Shown here in pieces: positions 53,368-63,384 of a DNA stretch of 64,000 bases. This stretch comes from Thermoleophilia bacterium. GTDB taxonomy: Bacteria > Actinomycetota > Thermoleophilia > Solirubrobacterales > 70-9. Location of the stretch: positions 170,652 through 234,651 of the forward strand of contig JAENWT010000002.1 of the NCBI GenBank assembly GCA_016650125.1, written 5' to 3'. The notes beneath the pieces are model-generated. The model saw nothing but the letters and a program-made list of their open reading frames with translations, had not been told where the DNA came from and did not search any database. Within the stretch, counting starts at the first letter, position 1, and each line of letters opens with the position of its first letter. A program made the position numbers and the translations under genes.

Positions 53368-53407
53368 AGGACCTGACCCACCACGCAGCCCTGGCGGTTC
53401 AGGTCCT
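53368..53407 (+). terminator. Hairpin between mazG and eno
   Basis: AGGACCTGA at 53368-53376 pairs perfectly with TCAGGTCCT at 53399-53407, with a possible CC/GG extension and a 22-nt loop. It fills most of the 56-bp mazG-eno gap and could terminate or attenuate the mfd-led transcript before eno. Confidence 0.5.
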
Positions 53408-53409
53408 AA

Positions 53410-54714
<1,305 letters not shown>

Positions 54715-54747
54715 AGGATTTGACCGTCCGGCCGGGAAAGGTCGGAC

Positions 54748-55113
54748 GTGTCAGTACGCGCTCAGCCAACCCGGGGATCGTCACGGCCGGCCCGGCGCCG
54801 TCCGGCGCCTCGCAGGAATCCCGACTCGGGTGCCGGAAGGATCCAGTGGGACCGGCTCGGCCGGATCGCCTTCGTCGCCCTCGTCTTCATCCTCGTCTTC
54901 TCCTACTTCAATCCGCTCTACAACCTCGCCAGGACCTATCGGCAGGCCGGCGCGACCAAGGTGGAACTCCACCGCGTCCAGGCGGAGAACACCCAGCTGG
55001 AACGCCGGGTAAAGCACGTTCGCGGGGACTCGGTCCTGCGCCGGGAGGCCCGTCGGCAGGGCCTGATCGTTCCCGGCGAACAGGCCTACGTGGTCAACGG
55101 CATCAAGCGCTGA
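54748..55113 (+). CDS. FtsB/DivIC-type septum formation protein
   Basis: 121 residues from GTG 54748. A basic N-terminus (about 1-36), one membrane helix (IAFVALVFILVFSYFNPLY) and a coiled coil (KVELHRVQAENTQLERRVKHV) followed by a YVVNG C-terminus are the layout of FtsB/DivIC, which bridges divisome proteins at the septum. The eno-ftsB order is widely conserved, supporting the call. It ends 19 nt before the membrane-protein gene. Confidence 0.88.
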   Translation: MSVRAQPTRGSSRPARRRPAPRRNPDSGAGRIQWDRLGRIAFVALVFILVFSYFNPLYNLARTYRQAGATKVELHRVQAENTQLERRVKHVRGDSVLRREARRQGLIVPGEQAYVVNGIKR

Positions 55114-55132
55114 GGCCCGCTCGGCGGTCGGG

Positions 55133-57292
55133 ATGTCGATGAGTCCGGCCTCTTTCTACTTCGGCATCCTGCTCACCGCGGCCCTGGCTCTTTCGGTTGG
55201 ATTCACCGCTTACCGGGTCCGGGCCCGGATCCTGCCGGGCTTCGAGGGCGCACCCGCTCGCCTCGCAGAGGTGATCCTCGGCCTGGCCCTGCTGGTCGTG
55301 CTGTCCGAGGTCCTGGGCCTGTTCGGCCTGCTCCAGGGCTGGGCGCTGGTGACGGCGAGCCTGCTGCTCGCAACGATCGCCTGGCTTCGTGTCTATCCGG
55401 CTGAGGCCTCGCTCGAATCCCGCCCGCCGGCCCCGGCCGTTTCGACCGCCGCGGCCGTGCTCGCCCTGGTCGTGGCGGGAATCGTCGTCGCCCAGTGGGC
55501 CGCTTTCGCCTCGTACAGCCTCGACCACGGCATCACCAACTTCGATTCCGTCTGGTACCACTTGCCTTTCTCGGCCGAGATGTTCCAGAGCGGCTCGGTG
55601 CTCGAGTTCCACCACACCGAGACGGTTTTCCTCAACTGGTTCTACCCCCAGAATTCCGAGCTCGTCCACACCGCAGGAATGGCCCTGACCGGCCACGACT
55701 TCCTCTCGATTTTCATCAACATGGGCTGGCTGGGTGTCGCCCTGCTGGCCGGCTGGTGCGTCGGCCGGCCCTATGGCCGGCCCCACCTGACGATGATCGC
55801 TGCCGCCGTGCTCCTGGCGACCCACACCCTGGTCGCCCGGGAGCCGGGCACCGGCAAGAACGACATCGTCGCGATCGCCCTGATCCTCGCGGTCATCGCC
55901 CTCCTGATCAACCGGGGCGCTGCGGCCGAGGACGGCCGCGGCCGGATCAGCCCGGGATGGGCGATGGCCATCGCCGGGCTGGCGGCCGGGCTGGCGGCCG
56001 GCACCAAGGTGACGGCCCTGGCACCGGTGGCGATGGTCACCTTCGCGGTGCTCTTCGCGACGGTCGAGGGCAAGCGCTGGAAGGCGGCCGGTGTCTGGCT
56101 CGGTTCGACGCTGGCCGGCGGCGGGTTCTGGTACCTGCGCAGCCTGATCGCGTCGGGCAATCCGCTGCCGCAGATCGAGTCGATCGGGCCGTTCAACCTG
56201 CCGGGCCCGGAGCGGCTCCAGGTCGGCCGCCCGGACTTCAACGTGCTCCATTACGTGACCGACCTCGATGTCTGGCGCGAGTATTTCGTGCCGGGGTTGG
56301 AGAAGGGATTCGGATCGCTCTGGCCGCTCTTGTTCGCCGTCGCGATCATCGGACTGGTCGCTCTGATCTGGAAAGGCCCCGGCAGGCTGACCAGGGGCCA
56401 CGGCATCGCGGCACTGCTGGCGATCCTGGCCTACCTCGTGACTCCGCTGGGCGCCGCCGGTCCCGAGGGTGAGCCGACCGCGTTCGCGATCAACCTCAGG
56501 TTCCTGATCCCGGCGCTGGCGATGGCCACGGTACTGGTGCCGCTGCTGCCCTGGTTCGATCACCGCCGGCCGCGCTACGCGCTGACCGCGGTGCTGTTGA
56601 CCCTCTTCGCCGTCGGCAGCCGGGCTGACGCGATCTACAACATCTCCGGCCGGTACTTCGGCATCGCTTTTGCGCTGCTCGTGGTTGCTTTGCCGGGCCT
56701 CGCGTGGATATTCGGCGACCGGCTGCGAGGCGGCCTCCTGGGCCGTTCCCCGCTGGTGTTGTCGGCGCTGGCGGTCGCCGTGGTGTCCGTGGTCGCCGCC
56801 TGGCCGCTCGCCAGCCACTATTCAGACTCGCGCTATGGCGACTTCGAACCGGAAGAGGGAATGGCCGGCCCGTACCGCTGGGCGGAAGACCTGACCGATT
56901 CACGCATCGGTCTCGCCGGATCGACCGCCGGGTTCAAGCAGTACGGTTTTTTCGGCGAAGACCTCTCGAACGAAGTCACCTACATCGGCCGGGAAGTCGG
57001 GGCCGGCGGCTTCGAGGCGATTCCCGGGTGCCGCGAATTCCTGGAGGCGGTCAACGCGGCTGACGTCGATTATCTGATCACCTCGCCCTTCCTCAACTTC
57101 AACGACTACCAGCGGCCGATCCGCTCACCGGAGAAGGGCTGGGTCGAGAATGATCCTGCGCTCACCCGGATCGGCGATCCCGGACAGGTCGAAGTCTGGC
57201 GGGTCGAAGGGGAGCTGGATGCCGCCAGCTGCAACATGATCGGCCCGGACGACGAATTCATCCCCGGGCTCGAGTCCGGCCGGGCTCAGTAG
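55133..57292 (+). CDS. Large GT-C-like membrane protein
   Basis: 719 residues from ATG 55133 (ATG 55139 is also possible). About ten membrane helices. The segment NFDSVWYHLPF near residue 138 is a typical first-loop Asp motif region of GT-C glycosyltransferases, which use polyprenyl-phosphate sugars at the outer membrane face. A C-terminal soluble part of about 180 residues follows. Donor and acceptor cannot be named. It overlaps the convergent phosphoesterase by 7 nt. Confidence 0.72.
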   Translation: MSMSPASFYFGILLTAALALSVGFTAYRVRARILPGFEGAPARLAEVILGLALLVVLSEVLGLFGLLQGWALVTASLLLATIAWLRVYPAEASLESRPPAPAVSTAAAVLALVVAGIVVAQWAAFASYSLDHGITNFDSVWYHLPFSAEMFQSGSVLEFHHTETVFLNWFYPQNSELVHTAGMALTGHDFLSIFINMGWLGVALLAGWCVGRPYGRPHLTMIAAAVLLATHTLVAREPGTGKNDIVAIALILAVIALLINRGAAAEDGRGRISPGWAMAIAGLAAGLAAGTKVTALAPVAMVTFAVLFATVEGKRWKAAGVWLGSTLAGGGFWYLRSLIASGNPLPQIESIGPFNLPGPERLQVGRPDFNVLHYVTDLDVWREYFVPGLEKGFGSLWPLLFAVAIIGLVALIWKGPGRLTRGHGIAALLAILAYLVTPLGAAGPEGEPTAFAINLRFLIPALAMATVLVPLLPWFDHRRPRYALTAVLLTLFAVGSRADAIYNISGRYFGIAFALLVVALPGLAWIFGDRLRGGLLGRSPLVLSALAVAVVSVVAAWPLASHYSDSRYGDFEPEEGMAGPYRWAEDLTDSRIGLAGSTAGFKQYGFFGEDLSNEVTYIGREVGAGGFEAIPGCREFLEAVNAADVDYLITSPFLNFNDYQRPIRSPEKGWVENDPALTRIGDPGQVEVWRVEGELDAASCNMIGPDDEFIPGLESGRAQ

Positions 57293-58518
57293 AGCGTCTT
57301 CTCGCGGACGCGATCGCGCCGGGCGATCGTCTTGCGCAGACGCTTGTTCGCCACCTTGAGGCGCCGCGGCGAGCTGAACAGCGAAGTCTCGAGTTTGCCG
57401 AGTCGCTTCCGTTGCGTCGCGATGCTGCGCCTCAGGCGAGCCATCCGCTTGATGTGGGCGTCATAGCGCCTGATTCGCGGTGCCCGCCGCTTCTTGCCCG
57501 AATTCGGCCGGTGACACTTCTTCACCCGGGTCGCGTCGTGAATCTCCCCGTCGAGGTCGCGGAAGTAACTCCGGTACTTACCGTTGCCGAGCTTGAGGAA
57601 GGTCGCGCCGAGGCCGCGGTACGAAGCGACCGAGTTGCGGGCCAGGTGGCCCTTCTCGTCCTCCACGGCGAAGGTCGAAGCGCCGCCGGTGCCGCTGATG
57701 ATCTCGGTGATGCCGGTCCCGTCGGCCTTGCCGCTGGGATTCTGCGGTCGGAATCGTTCGTAGTGATGCTGGTGGCCGTTGATCACGATGTCGGTCCGGA
57801 ACCGGTACAGCAGTTCCCAGATGTCGACCAGCAAGGAACCCCTTGGATCACGGCCGCGGCGGACCCCAGCGGAGAAGAGCGGGTGGTGGAAGTAGGCCAG
57901 GGTGCACTTGGTCTTCCGGTTCCTGCGGTCGGCCTTGAGGTCCTTGAGCAGCCAAAAGAGCTGGCGGCTGGTGAACGCGCAGTCGGTCGCGAAGCAGTTC
58001 GAATTCAGGTTGATCATGTGCCAGCGGCCCCTGTTCCAGCTACTCCAGCCGAGGTGGGGCTTGCCGTATTTCACGACCTTGGCCTTCTTGTGCTTCCAGT
58101 AGCGGTAATAGCCGGATGCGGTCAGGCGGCCGGACCTGTTGCGGTGGTAGTCGTGATTGCCGACCGAAGCGTAGATCCGTTTGCCGAGCGCCGAGAACCA
58201 GGCCCGCGAGAAATCGCCGTAGGCGCTCTCGTAGGACTTTTGACCCTGGATCAAGTCTCCGACGGCCAACACGACGTCTGGATGCTCGTCCTTGATCACC
58301 TTGGCGACGCGGTGGCCTTGGCACTTCTGGGCGGCGGGGTGGAGCACCTGTCCCGGCATGATCTTGTTCTTCACGGTCGAATCACGCGGACAGCTGACGT
58401 CGCCCGCGGCGGCCACTGCGACCGAGGCCGAAGCGCCGGAGCTGAAGGCCAGGCAGGCGATGACCGCGGCGCCGGCGAAAAGAACGGTTATTACTGTTCG
58501 GATGTCGATCGTGGGCAT
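57286..58518 (-). CDS. Secreted metallophosphoesterase
   Basis: 410 residues from ATG 58518 (MPTIDIRTVITVLFAG), giving a signal peptide (VITVLFAGAAVIACLAFSSGASA). The calcineurin-like motifs are in order: AAGDVSC, AVGDLIQG, VGNHDYH, YFHHPLF and GHQHHYER. The C-terminal 90 residues are very basic and Arg-rich. Probably an exported phosphatase or phosphodiesterase; the substrate is unknown. Its 3' end overlaps the GT-C-like gene by 7 nt in a convergent arrangement. Confidence 0.86.
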   Translation of the reverse strand: MPTIDIRTVITVLFAGAAVIACLAFSSGASASVAVAAAGDVSCPRDSTVKNKIMPGQVLHPAAQKCQGHRVAKVIKDEHPDVVLAVGDLIQGQKSYESAYGDFSRAWFSALGKRIYASVGNHDYHRNRSGRLTASGYYRYWKHKKAKVVKYGKPHLGWSSWNRGRWHMINLNSNCFATDCAFTSRQLFWLLKDLKADRRNRKTKCTLAYFHHPLFSAGVRRGRDPRGSLLVDIWELLYRFRTDIVINGHQHHYERFRPQNPSGKADGTGITEIISGTGGASTFAVEDEKGHLARNSVASYRGLGATFLKLGNGKYRSYFRDLDGEIHDATRVKKCHRPNSGKKRRAPRIRRYDAHIKRMARLRRSIATQRKRLGKLETSLFSSPRRLKVANKRLRKTIARRDRVREKTLY

Positions 58519-58656
58519 TCTCGGAGGCCCCGGGATGTTATGCGCTGCCAGTGACATGTCAACAGCCGGGTCTGGAATGAACCAAGTCCGGGTCCCGGGC
58601 CGGGTAGCATCGTCCCCCCGCGGGCCGGCCGATCCGGCTCGCGTGTCCACGAACCG

Positions 58657-58974
58657 ATGAAATATCCCCTCGAAAACGCCCTCTTCAACTGGGAAGCCGG
58701 CATTCTGCGCCTGCGGGAGCTGGAGCGCGGTGGCGCGCTGCGCGGCGATCAGGTCACGGTGCCGGTGCGTGAGGAACTGCGGCGCCGTCTCGGCGCGACC
58801 TTCAGCGCCGGTGATCTCGCCGACCTCTACGGGGCCGGCACCGACTGGGCCGCCCAGCTCGGCGGGGTGGATCCGGGAATGTCTGACTTCCAGGATCTGG
58901 TCGATGCCGCGTTCTGGCTGCACCTTCGGGCCGCAAGCGATTTCGCCGGCGGCCGCCGCATAGAAATCGACTGA
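58657..58974 (+). CDS. Small conserved-looking acidic protein
   Basis: 105 residues, no membrane segment. The opening MKYPLENALFNWEAGILRL and a central ATFSAGDLADLYGAGTDW are aromatic and acidic. No family is recognised. It is divergent from the phosphoesterase and convergent with the 58975 gene, the stops being adjacent. Codon use fits the genome. Confidence 0.6.
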   Translation: MKYPLENALFNWEAGILRLRELERGGALRGDQVTVPVREELRRRLGATFSAGDLADLYGAGTDWAAQLGGVDPGMSDFQDLVDAAFWLHLRAASDFAGGRRIEID

Positions 58975-59541
58975 TTACTCAGCTCGACGAATGACTATTT
59001 GATCCTCTTCGACCGTGACCGTGACTTCACGGTTGCCGGCCCAGCTCTCGCTGTAGGCGGGCACGTCCTGGATCGCGGGATCGAGCCAGAGGCCGTATCC
59101 CTCTTCACCGTGGTCGAAGGTTCCTTCAAGTTCGTTGCTGTTGCGGCGTCCGCGGCGTCCACGCCGGCGGCGGCGCTTGGGGCGTCCTTCGGCCTCGCCG
59201 CCATCGGACTCGGTCTCACCGTCGTCGCCTTCTTCAGCTTCAGGTTCATCGTCTTCCGGACCACGGGCGGCGGCTTCAGCGGCTTCCGCTTCTTCCCGCT
59301 CCTTGGCCAGGGCCTCTTCTTCGGCGGCGGCCGCTTCGATCTCGGCTTCGATCTCGTCACGCAGGTCGATCTCGCCGGTGCCCTCGCCTTCTCCGTCCGG
59401 GGCCAGATCGTGCTGCCGGCGGAACTCACGAAGTTCGGACGCACTCACCTCGAGCTGGTGCGCAATCCACGCATCGGTCCGCCCCTGGCGTACCCAGGCG
59501 CGAATCTGATTGAGCTGTGGACGTAGTGATCGGCGGGCCAT
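58975..59541 (-). CDS. HTH-like protein with acidic/basic low-complexity middle
   Basis: 188 residues. The first 45 residues ([35 protein letters not shown]) look like a helix-turn-helix of the homeodomain-like type. The middle is a long Glu/Ala-rich stretch followed by [12 protein letters not shown], and the C-terminal 55 residues are ordered-looking ([16 protein letters not shown]). It may be a nucleoid or regulatory protein, but this is speculative. It is convergent with 58657 and divergent from csrA. Confidence 0.6.
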   Translation of the reverse strand: MARRSLRPQLNQIRAWVRQGRTDAWIAHQLEVSASELREFRRQHDLAPDGEGEGTGEIDLRDEIEAEIEAAAAEEEALAKEREEAEAAEAAARGPEDDEPEAEEGDDGETESDGGEAEGRPKRRRRRGRRGRRNSNELEGTFDHGEEGYGLWLDPAIQDVPAYSESWAGNREVTVTVEEDQIVIRRAE

Positions 59542-59718
59542 ATGAACGAATGCGAGTGTATTGAACCCGGTCGCACCTGCGTCGTTAGCCCCGGCGGTGC
59601 AGGGACTTTTATGGTCCCTTCGGGTACGGGTAGTAGGACATCGAAGTTGGCCGACAGGGCGAGTACCTATTATTGGGTACAGAGCAAATTACAAGTCAGT
59701 TTTTCGAACGGAGAGTTG

Positions 59719-59940
59719 ATGCTGGTACTTACCCGCAAAAGAGAGCAGAGCATCGTCATCGGCGACAACGTCGAGATCATGGTGCTGGGCGTGTCCGGTG
59801 ACAAGGTCCGCCTCGGGATCACCGCTCCCCGCGAAGTGGAAGTTTTCCGCAAGGAAGTCATTGCCGACCGCGTCGGTCAGTCCGAGGGAGTACCGGCCGA
59901 GACGGTCGAAGTCGAAGCGGTAGCCGAACCCGAAGCGTGA
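59719..59940 (+). CDS. csrA: Carbon storage regulator CsrA
   Basis: 73 residues from ATG 59719 with GGAGAG upstream. The opening [24 protein letters not shown] and [21 protein letters not shown] are diagnostic. CsrA binds GGA motifs in mRNA leaders and controls translation of carbon and motility genes. The C-terminal 15 residues are an acidic extension. No flagellar or fliW gene is present in this window, unlike the usual csrA-fliW pairing. Confidence 0.95.
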   Translation: MLVLTRKREQSIVIGDNVEIMVLGVSGDKVRLGITAPREVEVFRKEVIADRVGQSEGVPAETVEVEAVAEPEA

Positions 59941-59993
59941 AAACGGGGCCGCAGGGGCCCAGAGCGTGAATCCAGACCTACCGCAGGGACGGT

Positions 59994-60233
59994 CTAGGAC
60001 ACGAAGAAGGTCAGCGCCTCGAACATGGCGACGGTCACGACGACCACGGTCATGGTGAGACACACGGCAAGCACGCTGAAACGCACCTTGCCCTGCTGCT
60101 GACTCCTGGAGACGCGGCGCTGCCGGGAACGGTTGGCGGCGCGATGGCGAAGCTGGTGACGGCGCCGCTGCTCCAACACCTTCTGCTGCTCGAAGGCGGT
60201 TTCAAACTGATTTAGGCTCTGGCGCATTCTCAT
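59994..60233 (-). CDS. Small basic protein with C-terminal membrane helix
   Basis: 79 residues. A Gln/Arg-rich cytoplasmic part (QRRRRHQLRHRA-like) precedes one membrane helix (VLAVCLTMTVVVVTVAMF). No family is recognised. Upstream on its strand is a 299-bp gene-free stretch (60234-60532) holding two CRP-like palindromes. The reading frame is plausible but short. Confidence 0.45.
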   Translation of the reverse strand: MRMRQSLNQFETAFEQQKVLEQRRRHQLRHRAANRSRQRRVSRSQQQGKVRFSVLAVCLTMTVVVVTVAMFEALTFFVS

Positions 60234-60318
60234 AATCGAATGGCTCGCTTTGTCGGAACAAGCACAAACGAGCCGGTTACCACGGTAGCAAGGCTATGGC
60301 CCTGCGCGACTCTCATCT

Positions 60319-60336
60319 TGTGAACAAAAGTTCACA
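60319..60336. promoter_or_regulatory. Perfect palindrome TGTGAAC-AAAA-GTTCACA
   Basis: A perfect 7-bp inverted repeat with a 4-nt centre lies 86 nt upstream of the 60233 start. It resembles CRP half-sites but has an 8-nt spacer between TGTGA and TCACA instead of 6, so another regulator is possible. Confidence 0.45.
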
Positions 60337-60424
60337 GGAGCAGCTCCTGAATCACCCGAGGCCCACGATTGCCCATCAATAAAGGGTTTCCGGACCGACC
60401 CATCCGAAACGGGTGTAAGGGAAG

Positions 60425-60440
60425 TGTGAGCCAAGTCACA
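60425..60440. promoter_or_regulatory. CRP-type site TGTGA-N6-TCACA
   Basis: TGTGAGCCAAGTCACA matches exactly the TGTGA-N6-TCACA consensus shared by E. coli CRP and mycobacterial CRP. It lies in the gene-free region between the class I aldolase stop and the 60233 gene. The likely target is the minus-strand 60233 gene; no CRP gene is in this window. Confidence 0.6.
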
Positions 60441-60532
60441 TATCGACCTATACACAACGAGTCAATAATGGCGGCTTGGCCGGGCCTCGTGCGCCGTTTG
60501 AACCGAGCCCGTTGCGGGCCAGGCGCGACGCC

Positions 60533-61453
60533 CTACGGCGTGCGCTTGACGTTTGCCAGCAGTGTTTCTTTGATCTGCGCGATGATCTCCAGCGCTTCGT
60601 TCCAGTCGCGCTGCCAGACGTTCCGGCCGAAGATGACGCCCGAGCCGCCGGCGTTCAGGACCGACTTGGCGTGGCCGAGCAAGGTCTCGTCGTCGGTCTT
60701 CGAACCTCCGGAAAGCACGACCAGCGATCGGCCGGCCGATTCGACGCACTGGCGGATCGCTTCGTCGGCGGTGACTTCCATCTCGTTGTACGGCGGCTGC
60801 GCGTCCTTGTCGGTGTCGAGGCCGACCTTCGGCATGTTCAGCTTGACGACGTCGGCGCCCATTTCCATGGCGAGGCGCGCGGCGTAGTCGATCGCGTAGA
60901 AGGAGTTGGGGCCGCCCTTGCCGTCGACATCCGAGCCCCTGGGGTAGGACCAGACGAACAGCGGCATGCCGAAGCGGTCGCAGTCCTGGCGCACCTGGCG
61001 CAACTGGGCGAGGTCTTCGTCCTGGCGCGGCGAGCCGACGTAGAGCGTGTAGCCGATCGCGTCGGCGCCGAGGCGCACGCCATCTTCGACCGATGCGTTG
61101 CAGGCTGAGAACGACTTGGCCGAGGACGGAATGTCGGTCTTGCCGTTGACCTTGAGGATCAGTGGGACCGAGCCGGCGTAGTCGGGGTAGTACTTCTCGG
61201 CCATGCCGATCTGGCAGGCGAGGGCCGAATAACCGGCTTCGGCGGCGAGCCGGAACTGGTAGTCGGGATCCTTGGAAGCGGGGTTCGGGAAGAAGTCGCG
61301 CGGGCCGTGCTCGATGCCCTGATCGATCGGCAGGAGCATCAGCGTGCCGTTTCCGGGGCCGAACTCGAAGAGGAGCCGGTGCAGGCGGGCCTTCTTGCCG
61401 GGCGGCAGCGTCGCTAGAAGGGACTTCTGTTCGGTCAGGCTGTTTGCTTCCAT
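60533..61453 (-). CDS. Class I fructose-bisphosphate aldolase (DhnA type)
   Basis: 306 residues of the DhnA/FbaB class I fold. LLPIDQGIEHGPRDFF near the N-terminus and the Schiff-base lysine segment DVVKLNMPKVG are present, with VVLSGGSKTDDE and NAGGSGVIFGRN forming the phosphate site. It cleaves fructose-1,6-bisphosphate in glycolysis or condenses trioses in gluconeogenesis. It is metal-independent. csrA nearby may control carbon flux, but the two genes are on opposite strands. Confidence 0.92.
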   Translation of the reverse strand: MEANSLTEQKSLLATLPPGKKARLHRLLFEFGPGNGTLMLLPIDQGIEHGPRDFFPNPASKDPDYQFRLAAEAGYSALACQIGMAEKYYPDYAGSVPLILKVNGKTDIPSSAKSFSACNASVEDGVRLGADAIGYTLYVGSPRQDEDLAQLRQVRQDCDRFGMPLFVWSYPRGSDVDGKGGPNSFYAIDYAARLAMEMGADVVKLNMPKVGLDTDKDAQPPYNEMEVTADEAIRQCVESAGRSLVVLSGGSKTDDETLLGHAKSVLNAGGSGVIFGRNVWQRDWNEALEIIAQIKETLLANVKRTP

Positions 61454-61570
61454 TACTTCTCGGTCCTCCTCGGAGACGGTATGTACCGGCAGTATGGCAA
61501 TGCTCAGCGCCGTTCAGGGGTCCGGTGCGGGGCGGGCTGCCAGTCCGGATATCCTCGGCTATAGAACCCG

Positions 61571-62326
61571 ATGAGCGAGACCGAACTCAGAGTCGTCTGC
61601 AAGTCATGTGGGGCCGAGGTCAGCCCCTACGTGACCGAGTGCCCTTATTGCGGGGCGCGCGTCCGCAAACGCGCGCCGAAGCTCGAGCGCCGTGACGGCG
61701 CCCTGGAGGCCAAGAAGAGCCGGCGGGAGAAGCGGCGCGAACGCCAGGCCGAGCGGATCAGCACCGCGGACGCCCGGCCCTGGGCGACGGTCACCCTGAT
61801 CCTCGTGCCGGCGATCGCGATGCTGATCCGGATCGGGACCGGCGGTGGATTCGAGGACTTCGGGGCACTCCTCGTGCCTTTTGACGCGGAGTGGTGGCGA
61901 TTCCTGACTGCGCCTTTCGCCTACGTCAGCGTCGGTTACCTCTTTGCCGTGTCGCTGGCCGTGGTCATGTTCGTGCCCGGGCTCGAACGCCGGCTCGGAT
62001 CGGTCGCGACGCTGATCCTGCTCGTCGCCTGTGGCTCGCTCGGCATGTTCGCCGCGTACGGGGTCGAGGAGCAGCGTGGTGTACTCGAACTGATCGCTGG
62101 CGGCAACGGACTCGCGCTCGGCGCGATCGCCGCCTGGTTCGTGGTCGTGCGGAACGAGAACAAGGCACTCGAGGAAGAAGGGCCGGACGTGATCGGCGTC
62201 ATGGTCTGCGTCGCCGTGGTCCTGCTGCTGCCGGTCGTGGTCGAATCGGCCAACGTCTGGAGCGGCCTCGCCGGTGGAGCGATCGGGGCCCTTGCCGGGC
62301 TGGCCGCTACCTTGGTCCGGCGATGA
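61571..62326 (+). CDS. Zinc-ribbon pseudo-rhomboid membrane protein
   Basis: 251 residues. The first 35 residues form a zinc ribbon (CKSCGAEVSPYVTECPYCGAR). After a basic linker, six hydrophobic segments follow in a rhomboid-like order, including WWRFLTAPFAYVSVGYL. In place of the GxSG nucleophile stands GGNGLALGAIAAW, and the catalytic His of the last helix is Ser (VWSGLAGGAIGAL). It is therefore probably an inactive rhomboid relative. It overlaps the next gene by 4 nt (ATGA). Confidence 0.7.
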   Translation: MSETELRVVCKSCGAEVSPYVTECPYCGARVRKRAPKLERRDGALEAKKSRREKRRERQAERISTADARPWATVTLILVPAIAMLIRIGTGGGFEDFGALLVPFDAEWWRFLTAPFAYVSVGYLFAVSLAVVMFVPGLERRLGSVATLILLVACGSLGMFAAYGVEEQRGVLELIAGGNGLALGAIAAWFVVVRNENKALEEEGPDVIGVMVCVAVVLLLPVVVESANVWSGLAGGAIGALAGLAATLVRR

Positions 62327-62661
62327 GCACCGTCTATTCCGAGGAAGAACTCAAAGCCGCCGTCGAGCGGCTCTCCGACCCCGAAGCCTTCCGCGACGCC
62401 GAGCGGGTGGTGGCTTCGGTCGCCCCCGACCTCCAGGGCGTGCTGGTTACGGCGCTCGGCGAAGGCGGCTGGTTCGGCCAGTCGCACGAGTCGGAGACGC
62501 TGAAGGCGGTGACGATGCCCGACCAGGATGCCCGGCTGGAAGCGATCCGCGTTCTGCTTTCCGAAGAGACGCACCTCGGGATGATGGTCGGGGTCGCCGT
62601 CGGCTGGGCACTCCGGACGGAACTTTCGCAAGGCACCGATTCAGAACAAGGAGATAGTTAG
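62323..62661 (+). CDS. Small conserved acidic protein
   Basis: 112 residues from ATG 62323, overlapping the pseudo-rhomboid gene by 4 nt and ending 2 nt before the UPF0173 gene. It begins STVYSEEELKAAVERLSDPEAF and has no membrane segment. I do not recognise a family. The tight spacing makes it part of a three-gene operon with its neighbours. Confidence 0.65.
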   Translation: MSTVYSEEELKAAVERLSDPEAFRDAERVVASVAPDLQGVLVTALGEGGWFGQSHESETLKAVTMPDQDARLEAIRVLLSEETHLGMMVGVAVGWALRTELSQGTDSEQGDS

Positions 62662-62663
62662 AC

Positions 62664-63374
62664 ATGGAGATTCGCTACCACGGCCATTCCTGCTTCGAAC
62701 TGATCGACGGCGAGACCACGCTGCTGGTCGATCCGTTTCTCGCGCCAAACAACCCGCTGGCCGACGCCACGGCCGAAGACGTCGACGCGACCCACCTCGC
62801 CCTGACCCACGGTCACGCCGACCACGTCGCCGATGCGGTCGCGGTCGCCAAGCGCACCAAGCCGCAATGCATCGCCATGGTCGAGCTCGCCAACTGGCTC
62901 GAGGAGCAGGGCGTGGAGAACGTCAGCGACCCCAACCTCGGCGGCACCGTCACCTTCGACTGGGGCTCGATCAAGCTAGTGCCCGCCTGGCACACCAACA
63001 CCGTGCCGGGATCGGCCGAGCGTCCTTACAGTGCCGAGCTGGGCACCTCGATGGGCGTCCCCACGGGCCTGATCATCAAGATGGGCGGCCTGACGATCTA
63101 TGACGCCGGCGACACCTGCCTGTTCGGTGACATGGAGCTGATCGGCAAGCGCCACGAGGTCGACATCGCGATGCTGCCGATCGGCGGCCACTACACGATG
63201 GACCGCGAGGACGCGGCCTACGCGGCCAAGCTGATCGGCGCGAAGCGGGTCATCCCGATCCACTACAACACCTTCCCGGCGATCGAGACCGATACCGCCG
63301 CCTTCAGCGATGACCTCGCCGCCGAAGGCATCGAGGCATTGATCCTCGAGCCGGGCCAGACGGTGACGCTCTAA
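62664..63374 (+). CDS. UPF0173-type metal-dependent hydrolase
   Basis: 236 residues of the metallo-beta-lactamase fold, UPF0173 subgroup. The opening MEIRYHGHSCFELIDGETTLLVDPF, the metal site LTHGHADHVAD and IPIHYNTFPAIE are all typical. The substrate of this subgroup is not established. AAGGAG lies upstream of ATG 62664. Confidence 0.92.
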   Translation: MEIRYHGHSCFELIDGETTLLVDPFLAPNNPLADATAEDVDATHLALTHGHADHVADAVAVAKRTKPQCIAMVELANWLEEQGVENVSDPNLGGTVTFDWGSIKLVPAWHTNTVPGSAERPYSAELGTSMGVPTGLIIKMGGLTIYDAGDTCLFGDMELIGKRHEVDIAMLPIGGHYTMDREDAAYAAKLIGAKRVIPIHYNTFPAIETDTAAFSDDLAAEGIEALILEPGQTVTL

Positions 63375-63384
63375 AAAGCGTTCG

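Noticed and set aside
55103..56818. Long minus-strand frame opposite the GT-C-like gene
   Set aside because: Very rich in Gly/Arg/Gln/Asp/His with no domain; typical shadow of a GC-rich membrane-protein gene.
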